Below are positions 7,766-17,521 of a stretch of DNA of 64,000 nucleotides, piece by piece. The position numbers and the translations under genes are program-made. Every line of letters starts with the position of its first letter. Positions within the stretch are counted from its first letter, which is position 1. Source of the DNA: Atopobiaceae bacterium (lineage in GTDB: Bacteria; Actinomycetota; Coriobacteriia; Coriobacteriales; Atopobiaceae). Under the pieces are notes generated by a model. That model did no database searches and was not told the DNA's origin. It saw nothing but the letters and a program-made list of their open reading frames with translations. The stretch is taken from NCBI GenBank assembly GCA_017533825.1, contig JAFWIE010000008.1, positions 124,001 to 188,000 of the forward strand. Reading direction: 5' to 3'.

Positions 7766-10700
7766 ATGGCATTCGTACACTTGCATAACCACACCGACTT
7801 CTCGATTCTGGATGCCGCCACGCGCGTGGACGACTTGGTGAAGCGTGCTGTGGACCTGGGCATGCCCGCCGTGGCTCTCACCGACCACGGCTACATGTTT
7901 GGCGTCCCGAACTTCGACCTCGCATGTCGCGGCTTCAACACAGCTCAGGCTGACTTCAAGCAGTGGTCGCACGACGTCGAATGCTTCACCAAGGACTGGG
8001 ACCTCGAGGAGCCGAACTCGGATGAGCCGGACGCCGCACCGCATGCTCGTCCTCACGCGCAGTGGGAGCACGATGTGGCCATCTGGAACGCGAACGGTGG
8101 CGCTGCAAACAAGGATGCTGCTCTTGCCGCTGTCAAGGCAAATAAGCCCGCTCCTCTCATCAAGCCCATCTTTGGCTGCGAGGCATACTTCATTACCGAC
8201 GACCAAATCGAGCGCGGCAGACCGCAGCACCGTTATCACCTCATTCTGCTTGCCAAAGACGAGCGCGGCTACGTCAACCTCATGAAGATGATGTCGAAGG
8301 CCGCGAACGAGATGTACTACTACAAGCCGCGTACCACGCTCGACATGCTGCGCGAGTATCACGAGGGTATCATCTGTCAAAGCGCTTGCGTGCAGGGCAT
8401 CATCCCCCAGAACATCCTCGACAACAACTTCGCCGAGGCGGAGCGTTGGGCACGCCTGTACCAAAGCATCTTTGGCGAGGACTTCTACATCGAGATTCAA
8501 GACCACGGACTCACCTTCCGCAACGGCTACGACGATCGAAAGCTCTCGGAGCAGCTCGTGCGGCTCGCGAACAAGCTGGGCATCAAGGTCGTCGCCACCA
8601 ACGACATCCACTATCTCGTACGCGAGGACGCCCCCGTGCAGGACACACTCTCCTGCATCGGCACTAACGCCAAGGTCGACCAGACCGACCGCAAGCACAT
8701 GGAGGGTTCGGAGTTCTACGTGAAGTCCGAGGAAGAGATGCGTGCCATATTCTCGTGGTGCCCTGAGGCGTGCGACAACACCTTGGAGGTTGCGTCGAAG
8801 TGCAACTACGAGCTCGACTGGTCCTCGATGTTCCTCCCGAAGTTCCCCGACCTCAAACCGGGCGAGACGAGCGAGGAGCGGTTCCGCGCGGAATGCGAGG
8901 CCGGCCTCGCCATCCGCTATGGGGATGACTGGGACGGCAAGTCCATCAACGGCGTGAACATTCGCGAGCGCTTCGAGTATGAGTACGACGTCATCTGTAC
9001 CAAGGGCTTCGCCGATTACTTCCTAATCGTGCAGGAATACGTGCGCTGGGCCAAGCAGAATGGCATCGGCGTTGGCCCGGGCCGTGGTTCGGCTGCGGGC
9101 GCCATCGTCGCCTATGCCATGGATATCACCACGTTCGACCCACTCGAGAACGGCCTCATGTTCGAACGATTCCTCTCGGTGGAGCGTTCCGAGATGCCCG
9201 ATATCGACATGGACTTCGACGACGAGCGACGCCTAGAGGTCGTGCAGCACGTGCGCGACCTCTACGGCGCCGACCGCGTGTGCCACGTCATCACCTACTC
9301 GACCATCAAAGCAAAGCAGGCCATCAACGATGCGGCGCGCGTGCTGGACTTCCCCGTATACAAGGCGCAGCGTCTCTCAAAGATGGTCTCGTCAAGCCCC
9401 TCTGCCAAGCTCAAGTTCACACTCAACAAGACGGAAGGCAAGGAAGACCTGTACAGCCAGGACTTCGTCGACGCCTATCGCAACGACCAGGAGGACCGAC
9501 GCATCATCGACGCGGCGCTCTCGGTCGAGGGCCTCACGCGTGGTGAGGGCGTCCACGCCTGCGCCGTGCTTATCGCACCGACGCCCGTCAACGATCACGT
9601 GCCTACCAAGCTCGACACCAAGGGTGGCGTGGAGATCACCCAGTACGAGGGTCACTCGGTGGCAGACATGGGCCTGCTCAAGATGGACTTTCTCGGCTTG
9701 CGCACGCTTACCGTCATCACTAAGGCGTTGCGCAACATCCAGGCAAATAACGCGACGCCCGAGGCGGCGGCGTCGGCTCCCGAACTGGTGCGCTCCACCC
9801 TCAAGCCGGACGGCGTCGGGGTGGACATCGACGTGGACAAGATTCCCTTCGACGACCCCAAGCTCTTCGAGCTCATGGCGCGTGGCCACACGGCGGGCGT
9901 CTTCCAGATCGAGTCCGGTGGCATGACGGCAACCATCAAGGGCATGCGCCCACGCGAGTTCAAGCACGTGGTGGCTCTTATCGCCCTGTATCGCCCGGGT
10001 CCGCTGGGGGCCGGCATGGTCAGTGACTACATCGACCGTATGAACGGCCGCAAGGAGGTCGCGTTCTACGACAATCGCCTCTCCGACATCCTGGAAGAGA
10101 CCTACGGCACCATGGTCTACCAGGAGCAGGTCATGCAGATCTCCATGAAGATGTGCGGCTTCTCCGCAGGCGAGTCTGACTCGCGCATCCGCAAGCCCGT
10201 GGCAAAGAAAAAGATCAAGCTGCTTACGAGCACGGTCTTCCACTGGGAGGACGGCTCGGACGAGACCACCTACGACCACTGGATGAACGGTGCCGTCAAA
10301 AACGGCTACACGCGCGAGATCGCACAGCGCATCTGGGATGACGTTCTCGAGTTCGCCTCGTACGCCTTCAACAAGTCGCACTCGGCGGGCTATGCCATTC
10401 TGGTCATGCAGACGGCATGGCTCAAGGCCTACTACCCGCGCGAGTACATGGCCTCGGTACTGACGAGCTACATGGGCAAGACGGACAAGATCGTCCACTA
10501 CCTCAGTGCCTGTCGTCACGAGGGCATCGACATCCTGCCGCCCGACATCAACGAGTCCGGCAAGGACTTCACGGCCGTTCCCGAGGGCATTCGCTTTGGC
10601 TTCGCCGGCATCCGTGGCGTGGGTGAGGGCGTGGGCGAGGCGATTCTCGCCGAGCGCAAGAAGGGCGGTCCCTTCAAGAACCTGCATGACTTTGTGGAGC

Positions 10701-11677
10701 GTGTGGACTCGAGTGCGGCGAATCGTCGCGTGGTGGAGGCGCTCATCAAGAGCGGTGCCTTCGACTCCACGGGATACACGCGTCGCCAGCTCATGTTCTT
10801 TGTCGACAAACTCAACCCGCAAAACATCCTCGATGCGGCGGCCAAGCGCCAGCGCGACCGCGCCTCCGGCCAGGTCTCGCTCTTCGACATGTTCGGCTCC
10901 GTAGAGGGCTCGGGTTTCGATCAGGACGTGCCTGCCCCCGACGGTATCGAGTGGGACCGCTCCATCAAGCTCGCGATGGAGAAGGAGGTCCTGGGTCGAT
11001 ACGTCTCCGACCACCCACTTGGACCCTTCGAATACGCGCTGGCACAGGCACGCGACTATCAGATCTCTGATCTCGAAGCTACTGACGAGGTCGTTGACGC
11101 GCGCACGGGGCAGACGACCTCTGTACCGCGCGTCGAGGAAGGCAAGACAATTCGTCTGGCTGGCATGGTCTCGGGCGTCGCGAAGAAGAACACAAAGACG
11201 GGGAAGGCGATGGCAATCGTCAACTTGGAGGACATGGAAGGCGAGATCAGCTGCGTGGTGTTCCCCAACTTGTATGAGCAGTGTGCGGCGACACTTGCTG
11301 GCGAGGTGAACGCCCAGACGGGCGAGTCCGAGGGGGACATCTTCGTCCAGGTGACGGGCAAGCTAGAGCGCAGCGACCGTGGCAACCAGATCATCTGCTC
11401 GGCCGTCGAGGCGCTCGAGCTCTCGGATGCGACGAACAAGCCCAAGGTCATGGAGGTCATCATGCCGTCGCGGCGGCTCAGCAGGGGTTGTATGGAAAAG
11501 CTCTGTCTGGTCTTTTCTCGCTATGGGGGCATGGACAAGGTCGAGCTTTGCGTGCGCAGCGAGACGGGCGACACCATGCGGCTCGCGCTGCCCTTGACGA
11601 TTGACGCGCGCAACATGCTCATGCTCGCCGAGGTTCACGACGTCGTGGGTCGTGAGGGCGACGTGGTCTTCGTGTGA
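7766..11677 (+). CDS. dnaE: DNA polymerase III subunit alpha
   Basis: A 1303-residue replicative polymerase of the DnaE1 type. It starts with a PHP domain (HLHNHTDFSILD), continues with the palm (VGPGRGSAAGAIVAYA and the catalytic PDIDMDF, Asp479/Asp481/Asp483), the YQEQVMQI and AFNKSHSAGYA segments, a helix-hairpin-helix region, and an OB-fold near the C-terminus (LAGMVSGVAKKNTKTGKAMA). The ATG at 7766 follows GAGAGAGAGGCGCGC. An unusual feature is an insertion of about 80 residues inside the PHP domain (about residues 50-131), between the DHGYMFG and IKPIFGCEAYF segments that are nearly adjacent in other DnaE proteins. The gene stands alone, ended by a hairpin element. Confidence 0.95.
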   Translation: MAFVHLHNHTDFSILDAATRVDDLVKRAVDLGMPAVALTDHGYMFGVPNFDLACRGFNTAQADFKQWSHDVECFTKDWDLEEPNSDEPDAAPHARPHAQWEHDVAIWNANGGAANKDAALAAVKANKPAPLIKPIFGCEAYFITDDQIERGRPQHRYHLILLAKDERGYVNLMKMMSKAANEMYYYKPRTTLDMLREYHEGIICQSACVQGIIPQNILDNNFAEAERWARLYQSIFGEDFYIEIQDHGLTFRNGYDDRKLSEQLVRLANKLGIKVVATNDIHYLVREDAPVQDTLSCIGTNAKVDQTDRKHMEGSEFYVKSEEEMRAIFSWCPEACDNTLEVASKCNYELDWSSMFLPKFPDLKPGETSEERFRAECEAGLAIRYGDDWDGKSINGVNIRERFEYEYDVICTKGFADYFLIVQEYVRWAKQNGIGVGPGRGSAAGAIVAYAMDITTFDPLENGLMFERFLSVERSEMPDIDMDFDDERRLEVVQHVRDLYGADRVCHVITYSTIKAKQAINDAARVLDFPVYKAQRLSKMVSSSPSAKLKFTLNKTEGKEDLYSQDFVDAYRNDQEDRRIIDAALSVEGLTRGEGVHACAVLIAPTPVNDHVPTKLDTKGGVEITQYEGHSVADMGLLKMDFLGLRTLTVITKALRNIQANNATPEAAASAPELVRSTLKPDGVGVDIDVDKIPFDDPKLFELMARGHTAGVFQIESGGMTATIKGMRPREFKHVVALIALYRPGPLGAGMVSDYIDRMNGRKEVAFYDNRLSDILEETYGTMVYQEQVMQISMKMCGFSAGESDSRIRKPVAKKKIKLLTSTVFHWEDGSDETTYDHWMNGAVKNGYTREIAQRIWDDVLEFASYAFNKSHSAGYAILVMQTAWLKAYYPREYMASVLTSYMGKTDKIVHYLSACRHEGIDILPPDINESGKDFTAVPEGIRFGFAGIRGVGEGVGEAILAERKKGGPFKNLHDFVERVDSSAANRRVVEALIKSGAFDSTGYTRRQLMFFVDKLNPQNILDAAAKRQRDRASGQVSLFDMFGSVEGSGFDQDVPAPDGIEWDRSIKLAMEKEVLGRYVSDHPLGPFEYALAQARDYQISDLEATDEVVDARTGQTTSVPRVEEGKTIRLAGMVSGVAKKNTKTGKAMAIVNLEDMEGEISCVVFPNLYEQCAATLAGEVNAQTGESEGDIFVQVTGKLERSDRGNQIICSAVEALELSDATNKPKVMEVIMPSRRLSRGCMEKLCLVFSRYGGMDKVELCVRSETGDTMRLALPLTIDARNMLMLAEVHDVVGREGDVVFV

Positions 11678-11684
11678 GCATGCG

Positions 11685-11719
11685 AGGGTCCATCGTGGGT
11701 AGCTCCTCAGTGGATCCCT
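11685..11719. repeat. Intergenic hairpin, copy 1 of a recurring element
   Basis: AGGGTCCATC...CAGTGGATCCCT forms an imperfect hairpin immediately after dnaE. The same pattern recurs after the DUF4012 gene (16137-16171) and, more diverged, at 59796-59865. The position suggests a terminator for dnaE. Confidence 0.5.
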
Positions 11720-11772
11720 AAAGACCCCGTGATATACTGGAGTGACTGTTTCATTCTGGAGAGGAGAGGCCC

Positions 11773-12153
11773 ATGGCTGAGGTCACGTTCTATCGTTGCG
11801 AGAAGTGTGGGAACCTGGTTGCCGTCGTCGAGAAGGGCACGTGCATTCCCCAGTGCTGTGGCGAGCCCATGAAGGAGCTCGTGGCCGGTTCGGTTGACGC
11901 CGCCGTCGAGAAGCACGTCCCCGCCGTCAAGCGCGAGGACGGAAAGATTGTGGTGCAGGTCGGCGAGGTCGCACACCCCATGCTCGACGTCCATTACATC
12001 AGCTGGATTGCCCTTGCGGCGGAAGATCGCCTGTGCATCCGCCATCTGAAGCCCGGCGATGAGCCGACCGTCACGTTTGGCTGTGGCGGTGTCGAGGATG
12101 CGACGATCTACGCGTACTGCAACCTGCACGGACTGTGGAAGGCACAAGCATAG
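11773..12153 (+). CDS. dfx: Desulfoferrodoxin (superoxide reductase)
   Basis: A 126-residue two-iron superoxide reductase that reduces superoxide to peroxide without making oxygen, an anaerobe's defence in the cytoplasm. The N-terminal desulforedoxin-type centre I has Cys9, Cys12, Cys28 and Cys29. Centre II has the expected His48 (KHVP), His68 (AHPM), His74 (VHYISW), Cys116 and His119 (CNLHGLW). The ATG follows GGAGAGGAGAGGCCC. It is flanked by dnaE and the NAD-synthetase-like gene on the same strand, with a hairpin between it and dnaE, so it probably has its own promoter; a TATACT at about 11732 could be a -10 box. Confidence 0.93.
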   Translation: MAEVTFYRCEKCGNLVAVVEKGTCIPQCCGEPMKELVAGSVDAAVEKHVPAVKREDGKIVVQVGEVAHPMLDVHYISWIALAAEDRLCIRHLKPGDEPTVTFGCGGVEDATIYAYCNLHGLWKAQA

Positions 12154-12194
12154 GCATTTGACATTAGTCCCTGGGCGGTGCAGGGGGGTTCGTC

Positions 12195-14057
12195 ATGAGA
12201 ATAGCGGTGGCACAAATCAACACGCGTGCCGGAGACTTCGGCGCCACGTCGCAACGCATGATAGAGCTCTCGCACCGTGCCGCTTCGGAAGGCGCAGATC
12301 TGCTCGTCTTCCCCACGGCGGCGCTTACGGGGTCTTGTCTTCCCGACTACGGGAGCCTTGAAGGATACGCAATGGACATGGGCGCGGCGCTGGAGGAGAT
12401 TGCCGGCGCCGCTGCCTGTCCTTGCCTGATTCCCGTCATGACGAGCAAGGAGGACGGGACATCCTGCGAAACCATGCTCATCCGTGAGGGGGGTGCCGTT
12501 CCGGTTGGGTTGATGTCCTGGATTCTTGGGGGAGTCTCTGCCGATGCGGACAAGGCACCTGAGCGGAGTGCCTTCGAGTTCGAAGGTGTGAAGTTCGCCG
12601 TTACTTATTCCTATGATGACATCCGTGCGCTCGTTGACGCTGACTCTGATGTGGACGTGCTTCTGTACCTCCCCGAGCGCGGCTTCGCTCTTGACGACCC
12701 TTCGAGCGCTTTAGGCGCCTCCCTTCTGGAGGGGAGGTTCCGCGACGATGCCTGGTCCCTCGACGCCTGGGTCGTGGGCGTCGGGTCCTTGGGCGGCTAC
12801 GACCTGCAGGTGTTTTCCGGGTCGAGCTTCGTTCTCTCTCCGAAGGGTGAGCTCATGGGCTGTGCTCCTGCCTTTGAGGAGGCCTTTCTCGTGGTGGATA
12901 TGCCCTTTGACGGAGTGGGCGCGACCGCAGAGCCGCTCGAACCCGAGCTCTACGATCGATCGCTTCACCTCTGGGAGGCGCTTTCGCTTGGCCTGCGGGA
13001 TCAACTGGCAAAGGAGGGCGACACAGACGTCGCGCTCGTTCTCGACGGCCGGCTCGACTCGTCCGTCCTCGCGACGATGGCCTCCGATGCGCTGGGGCCG
13101 CTGCACGTGTACGCGATTATCGATACGTCGCAGGACGATGCGCATCAGCGCCTCGCCTCTCAGCTTGCCCGATCGTTGGGCATCAACGTGCTCCCGCCCG
13201 CTGTGCCGCTCCCCGATACCCACGACATGCAGCTGACGCGTGACGTCGTTCAGGTGCAATTGGCGGCACTTGCCCGTGGGGTGGGAGCTGTCCCTCTCGC
13301 CTCCTTCGACAAGACCTTCGTGGCCTTGGAAGCGCGGATCGCGCGGGGGAGTGTCGCGACCCTCGCGCCGCTTGGGGATGTCTATCGTACGGACGTAATT
13401 GAACTCGCCCATCTGCGTAACACCATATCGCCTGTCATCGACGCCGCCTCCATAGCGTCGTATGATGTTCCGGAGATTGACGGTCTGACCGCCGCCGAGA
13501 CCTCGCCCGAGACGCGCCTGCAGAGGGTCGACGTGACGCTCGCGACCTTCATCGAGTGGGAGCGCTCGCTTTCGGATACCGCGTCACGGCAAGGGCATGA
13601 GGACGTGTGTGCGGCGATACTCGATCGATTGTGCGCGTGCGAGCTTGCGCGGTTGACCTTGCCTCCCAGCATTGCGGTCTCTTCGCGCACCGTGCGCGAG
13701 ATGCGCGTGCCGCTTGGTTTGGCATGGCACGACGTGGTGAGGTCGGAAGATGACCGGGCGCGGCGCAGGAATCTGCTCGCAGAGCTTGCCGATGCGTTCG
13801 AGACAGACGACAAATCACCCACGTCTGATGCAGCCGATGCTCGCATGGCCTCCGAGGTCGCGTCGATTCTGGAACGGATGCAAGACGAACTGGGCAGTCA
13901 GGCGCCGACAAACCAGCAGGATTCGATGGAGCGCCAAGTGAGCGAGCTGCTCGGTCTGCTGCGCGACATCCTGCAGGATGGCGGTCTCGTCTCCGGCGAT
14001 GTGAGCGAGTTCCCCTTAGGTCCGCTCACGTGGGGAAGCCCCTTCTCAGAGAACTAG
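12195..14057 (+). CDS. Degenerate glutamine-dependent NAD synthetase-like protein
   Basis: A 620-residue protein with the two-domain plan of glutamine-dependent NAD synthetase: an N-terminal nitrilase fold (IAVAQINTRAGDF, LLVFPTAALTG) and a C-terminal ATP-pyrophosphatase fold (VLATMASDALG, LGDVYRTDVIELA). Key residues are missing. The nitrilase Glu of FPELAL is Thr41, the Lys segment has no equivalent Lys, and the Cys of the GVQICEDLW region is absent. The pyrophosphatase loop SGGxDS reads DGRLDSS (284-290), and the KRRQAPP-like segment is ARLTLPP. A 100-residue acidic tail follows. It is thus homologous to NadE but is unlikely to perform the normal glutaminase reaction; NAD synthesis activity is doubtful. 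The start follows a GGGGGG-rich site. Confidence 0.75.
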   Translation: MRIAVAQINTRAGDFGATSQRMIELSHRAASEGADLLVFPTAALTGSCLPDYGSLEGYAMDMGAALEEIAGAAACPCLIPVMTSKEDGTSCETMLIREGGAVPVGLMSWILGGVSADADKAPERSAFEFEGVKFAVTYSYDDIRALVDADSDVDVLLYLPERGFALDDPSSALGASLLEGRFRDDAWSLDAWVVGVGSLGGYDLQVFSGSSFVLSPKGELMGCAPAFEEAFLVVDMPFDGVGATAEPLEPELYDRSLHLWEALSLGLRDQLAKEGDTDVALVLDGRLDSSVLATMASDALGPLHVYAIIDTSQDDAHQRLASQLARSLGINVLPPAVPLPDTHDMQLTRDVVQVQLAALARGVGAVPLASFDKTFVALEARIARGSVATLAPLGDVYRTDVIELAHLRNTISPVIDAASIASYDVPEIDGLTAAETSPETRLQRVDVTLATFIEWERSLSDTASRQGHEDVCAAILDRLCACELARLTLPPSIAVSSRTVREMRVPLGLAWHDVVRSEDDRARRRNLLAELADAFETDDKSPTSDAADARMASEVASILERMQDELGSQAPTNQQDSMERQVSELLGLLRDILQDGGLVSGDVSEFPLGPLTWGSPFSEN

Positions 14058-14141
14058 CCGTGTTGATCACTCATCGTGAAACTTGTGCCGTTGTATGGTA
14101 TGGTTTTGCTCCATTCACAAATTCGTTTGACGGGGGTCCAT

Positions 14142-16091
14142 ATGGCTACAGGTGGACAAAACATGGTGCCGCCAGAGGGTTATACCGAGGACGAAATGGG
14201 CCTCTTCGTAGACCCTGATGCGGACGGCCCCCACTCCTTCGAGCCTCCCGCGCCACCGACCGAACCGGAGCCTCAGCCGTCGCTTGAGGATGAGCTGCGA
14301 ATTGAGCGCAGGTTCAGGCGCAAGTCGATCGTGCTCCGCATAGTGGTCTTCGCGTTGATTGCCATCATCTTGGTTGTTGGCATCTTCGGGATGATGGTCT
14401 TTTCGTCCGTTCAGCGCATCAAAGGGGCGACCGACGACGCCGAGATGCAGGCCACCACGCTCAAGGACGCCTTCTTGGAGGGTAACCAGGATTCTCTGCG
14501 CGCCTCTGCGGAAGCCATTCGATCTGATGTAATGGTTATCAGTGACGAGGTCAATTCGCCACTGTGGACGAGGCTTCAAGGTCTGCCCATGGTGAGCACT
14601 GACGTCTCGAACGTAAAGACGCTCGTCGGTTGCGTGAGCGACCTCACGGACCACGCGCTCATGCCGCTCGTGGATGGCCTTGCTGGTGTGAGGTTTGCCG
14701 ACCTCATGCAGGAGGGCCGCATCAACACCGACCTCGTGCGGCGCATGCGTGATTCCGTCGTCGCGGCGTCGCCCGTCATCGTGGCGAACGCAAACACCAT
14801 GGCGTCACTTCCCGCCGGCTCGGTGGATCGTGTCAACGATGTGGTGGCCAAGCTCCGCGACCCGCTCAACCAGGCGAGCGCATACCTCGGCGATGCCAAC
14901 GGCCTCTTCACGCTGATTCTGGGGATGCTGGGAGACGGTGGGCAGACGCGCCATTACGTCCTGCTCGCCCAGACCAATAGCGAGATTCGCTCGAGCGGTG
15001 GATTCCCTGGTTCGGTGGGCGTGCTGCGCATCACCGACGGCAACATCGAGTTGGAGGACTTCACGACCATCTATCACCTTAAGGAGGCGTCGCACGACAA
15101 GGGTGTCCGCGCGAACGTCTCGGACGAGGAGTACGCGGCTTTCCTTGAGGGTTACGCGAGTGACGCGGCGAGTCCCACCCTCACGCCCAACTTCCCGCGC
15201 GTGGGCGAGGTCCTGCGCGACTTCTGGGTGGGGTCGTATGGTGGCCAGGTCGATGGCGTCTTTGGCCTCGACCCCATCTTCTTGCAGCGCATGCTGGCCC
15301 TCACGGGTGGTGTCGTCGCTTCGGATGGCACCGAGGTCAATGGTGAGAACGCTGCATTCGAGCTGCTGAGCAACGTGTACTGGCGTTACGGGTATGACTA
15401 TGGCGATGCGGGCAACGAGGAGGAAGACGCATTCTTCTCTGACGTGGCAAATCGCGCGGCCGACAAGGTCATCTCGAGCTTGGGCTCGGTGGACTTCGAG
15501 GCGTTCCTCGACGTGGTTACCCGTTCCGGTTCGGACCGTCACCTGCAGATGTGGATGGCCAACCCCGACGAGGAGAACTTCATGAAGCGCCTCGGCATCT
15601 CCGGCGCGCTGCAGGAGGATATCGCCCGTCCCGAGATCGGCATCTTTGCCAACGACAACACGTGGTCAAAGATTTCGTGGTATCTCAACATCTGGGCGGA
15701 TGTGGACGCAGGCACACGCAACGAGGACGGCACCACAACCTATCGCGTGACGGCCCACTACTTCAATAACATCACCGACGACGTTATCTGGTCGGCGCCG
15801 ATATACGTCTATGGCAACAACCCACAGAAGCAGGAACGCGGCGACATGGTTGACACCTTGTACATCATGGCACCTCTGGGCGGCATCATCACTGACTTCG
15901 AGGTTCACGCGAGCAGGTATCCGGAGGGCGGTTATCCGACCGCATTCGTGCCGTGCTATGGACGCGAGATGTGGCGCACGCAGGTGCTCATTGGTTCTCA
16001 GGAGGATGTTACGGTCACCTTCGCCGTCACGCTGCCGCCAGAGGTGACGGAGCCCCCGGCGATACGGACCTCGCCGCTGTGCCACGACTAA
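14142..16091 (+). CDS. DUF4012 domain-containing membrane protein
   Basis: A 650-residue envelope protein. An acidic, Pro-rich cytoplasmic N-terminus (about 60 residues) leads to one transmembrane helix (IVLRIVVFALIAIILVVGIFG, about 76-98), with the rest outside. The DUF4012 hallmark RHYVLLAQTNSEIRSSGGFPGSVGV lies near the middle (14950-15030, described here by position). The family is common in Actinobacteria and often sits near polysaccharide or cell-surface genes; its role is unknown. The ATG at 14142 follows GACGGGGGTCCAT; an earlier ATG at 14076 lacks a ribosome-binding site. It is monocistronic by appearance, ended by the hairpin at 16137-16171. Confidence 0.82.
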   Translation: MATGGQNMVPPEGYTEDEMGLFVDPDADGPHSFEPPAPPTEPEPQPSLEDELRIERRFRRKSIVLRIVVFALIAIILVVGIFGMMVFSSVQRIKGATDDAEMQATTLKDAFLEGNQDSLRASAEAIRSDVMVISDEVNSPLWTRLQGLPMVSTDVSNVKTLVGCVSDLTDHALMPLVDGLAGVRFADLMQEGRINTDLVRRMRDSVVAASPVIVANANTMASLPAGSVDRVNDVVAKLRDPLNQASAYLGDANGLFTLILGMLGDGGQTRHYVLLAQTNSEIRSSGGFPGSVGVLRITDGNIELEDFTTIYHLKEASHDKGVRANVSDEEYAAFLEGYASDAASPTLTPNFPRVGEVLRDFWVGSYGGQVDGVFGLDPIFLQRMLALTGGVVASDGTEVNGENAAFELLSNVYWRYGYDYGDAGNEEEDAFFSDVANRAADKVISSLGSVDFEAFLDVVTRSGSDRHLQMWMANPDEENFMKRLGISGALQEDIARPEIGIFANDNTWSKISWYLNIWADVDAGTRNEDGTTTYRVTAHYFNNITDDVIWSAPIYVYGNNPQKQERGDMVDTLYIMAPLGGIITDFEVHASRYPEGGYPTAFVPCYGREMWRTQVLIGSQEDVTVTFAVTLPPEVTEPPAIRTSPLCHD

Positions 16092-16136
16092 CGCGTCGGG
16101 GCGGTTCACCGGGGTCACCATATAAAGGCGAATGGC

Positions 16137-16171
16137 AGGGTCCATCAGGGAATAGTCCCTCGGTGGACCCT
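16137..16171. repeat. Intergenic hairpin, copy 2 of a recurring element
   Basis: AGGGTCCA...TGGACCCT (8 bp) plus inner AGGGA/TCCCT, loop ATAG-centred. It is related to the hairpin after dnaE and to the one at 59796-59865. It sits between the DUF4012 gene and ruvC and probably terminates the former. Confidence 0.55.
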
Positions 16172-16241
16172 CAATGGGCTTCCCCAAACGCTTCGCATGT
16201 GCTAATATAGAACGAACGTTCGCAGTAGTAAGGGAGGTGGC

Positions 16242-16892
16242 ATGGTCATAATCGGGGTGGATCCTGGTCTCGCGCACACCGGCTGGGGTATCGTGGAGAC
16301 GCGCGGCTCAATGTGTCGGGCGCGAGCTTATGGCTGCGTTACCACCCACTCCTCCCAGCCATTGGCAGAGCGCTTGGGTGCCATCTACACGGAGCTCTCC
16401 GATGCTATCGAGCGCTTCGGCCCGACGCAGCTCGCCATCGAGAAGATTTTCTTTGGCGAGAATGTCCGCTCGGCCATTGCCACCGCGCAGGCGCGTGGTG
16501 TCGCCATTGTCGCGTGTGCCCAAGCGGGGCTTGAGGTGGGGGAGTACACCCCCATGCAGATAAAGCAGGCGGTGGTGGGGACGGGTTCCGCAGACAAGCG
16601 CCAGGTCATTTACATGGTGCGGAACGTCCTTGCGCTCGACCATGACCCGCGGCCCGACCACTGTGCCGACGCTCTCGCTTGCGCCATTTGCCACGCGAAC
16701 CTCGTCCGTACCCAGGCGCTCACGCGCGACCACGCCGCCGCGCAGATGCTCGAGCAAGAGATGGCTCAGGATGCAGCCGACCGTGAGGCCGCACGCGAGG
16801 TGACGGCCGCTGCGACGGCGGCACACCGCGGGACGGTACAGCACAGAAACCCGACGGGACATGTGCGTCAGAGTAGGAGGTCCACCGCATGA
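16242..16892 (+). CDS. ruvC: Holliday junction resolvase RuvC
   Basis: A 216-residue RNase H-fold endonuclease that cuts Holliday junctions made by RuvAB. The catalytic set is visible: Asp7 (IGVDPGLAHTGWG), Glu67 (AIEKIFF) and His140/Asp143 in PDHCADALACA; His in place of the Asp found in E. coli also occurs in Thermus RuvC. An Ala-rich tail of about 50 residues after the core is longer than usual. The ATG follows AAGGGAGGTGGC. Its stop overlaps the ruvA start (ATGA), starting the ruvCAB operon. Confidence 0.95.
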   Translation: MVIIGVDPGLAHTGWGIVETRGSMCRARAYGCVTTHSSQPLAERLGAIYTELSDAIERFGPTQLAIEKIFFGENVRSAIATAQARGVAIVACAQAGLEVGEYTPMQIKQAVVGTGSADKRQVIYMVRNVLALDHDPRPDHCADALACAICHANLVRTQALTRDHAAAQMLEQEMAQDAADREAAREVTAAATAAHRGTVQHRNPTGHVRQSRRSTA

Positions 16893-17518
16893 TTGTCTCT
16901 CTTACCGGAACTCTCGCCGAGGTGCTGCCCTCGACGGTGGTGCTCGACGTGCAAGGCGTGGGATACGAGATGGGCGTCTCATCCACGACGGCCGCCGCGC
17001 TTCCGCCCGTGGGGAGTGAGGACGTTACGCTGCTTACGCGCTTGGTGGTTCGCGAGGGAGCGATTGATCTCTATGGGTTCGGCTCGCGAGCAGAGCGTGC
17101 GCTCTTCGACCGGTTGGTCCAGATATCGGGTGTTGGGCCCAAGCTGGCCCTCTCGGTGCTCTCTACCTTCACACCGCAGGCGCTTGCTGGTGTGGTTGCA
17201 GACCAGAATGCCACGCGGATGGCAAAGGTGCCTGGTGTCGGAAAGAAGACCGCATCGCGTCTGCTCATCGAGCTCGCGGATGTCTTTACCAAGGATGCCG
17301 TGCTCAGCACGCTGGCACCGGAGACTTCGGAGTCTGCAGCTGGCGGCGCGGTGGGGGAGACCACCGGCGTTGACGCCGATGCGCTGGCAGCGATGCTTGC
17401 CATGGGCTTCACGCAGCAGGAGGCCCAGCTTGCGCTTGAGGGCCATCGCGAGGCGGGCGCCCGCACGACTGAGGCCGCGCTGGGGTATGCGCTCAAGCGA
17501 ATCGGCGGGGGGAGGTAG
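16889..17518 (+). CDS. ruvA: Holliday junction helicase subunit RuvA
   Basis: A 209-residue junction-binding protein. Domain I (OB-fold) begins MIVSLTGTLAEV; domain II carries two helix-hairpin-helix motifs (QISGVGPKLALSVLS and KVPGVGKKTASRLL); an acidic flexible linker leads to the UBA-like domain III (DALAAMLAMGFTQQEAQLAL) that contacts RuvB. The start overlaps the ruvC stop by four bases and follows TAGGAGGTCCACCGC. The ruvB ribosome-binding site lies inside its last codons. Confidence 0.95.
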   Translation: MIVSLTGTLAEVLPSTVVLDVQGVGYEMGVSSTTAAALPPVGSEDVTLLTRLVVREGAIDLYGFGSRAERALFDRLVQISGVGPKLALSVLSTFTPQALAGVVADQNATRMAKVPGVGKKTASRLLIELADVFTKDAVLSTLAPETSESAAGGAVGETTGVDADALAAMLAMGFTQQEAQLALEGHREAGARTTEAALGYALKRIGGGR

Positions 17519-17521
17519 CCC

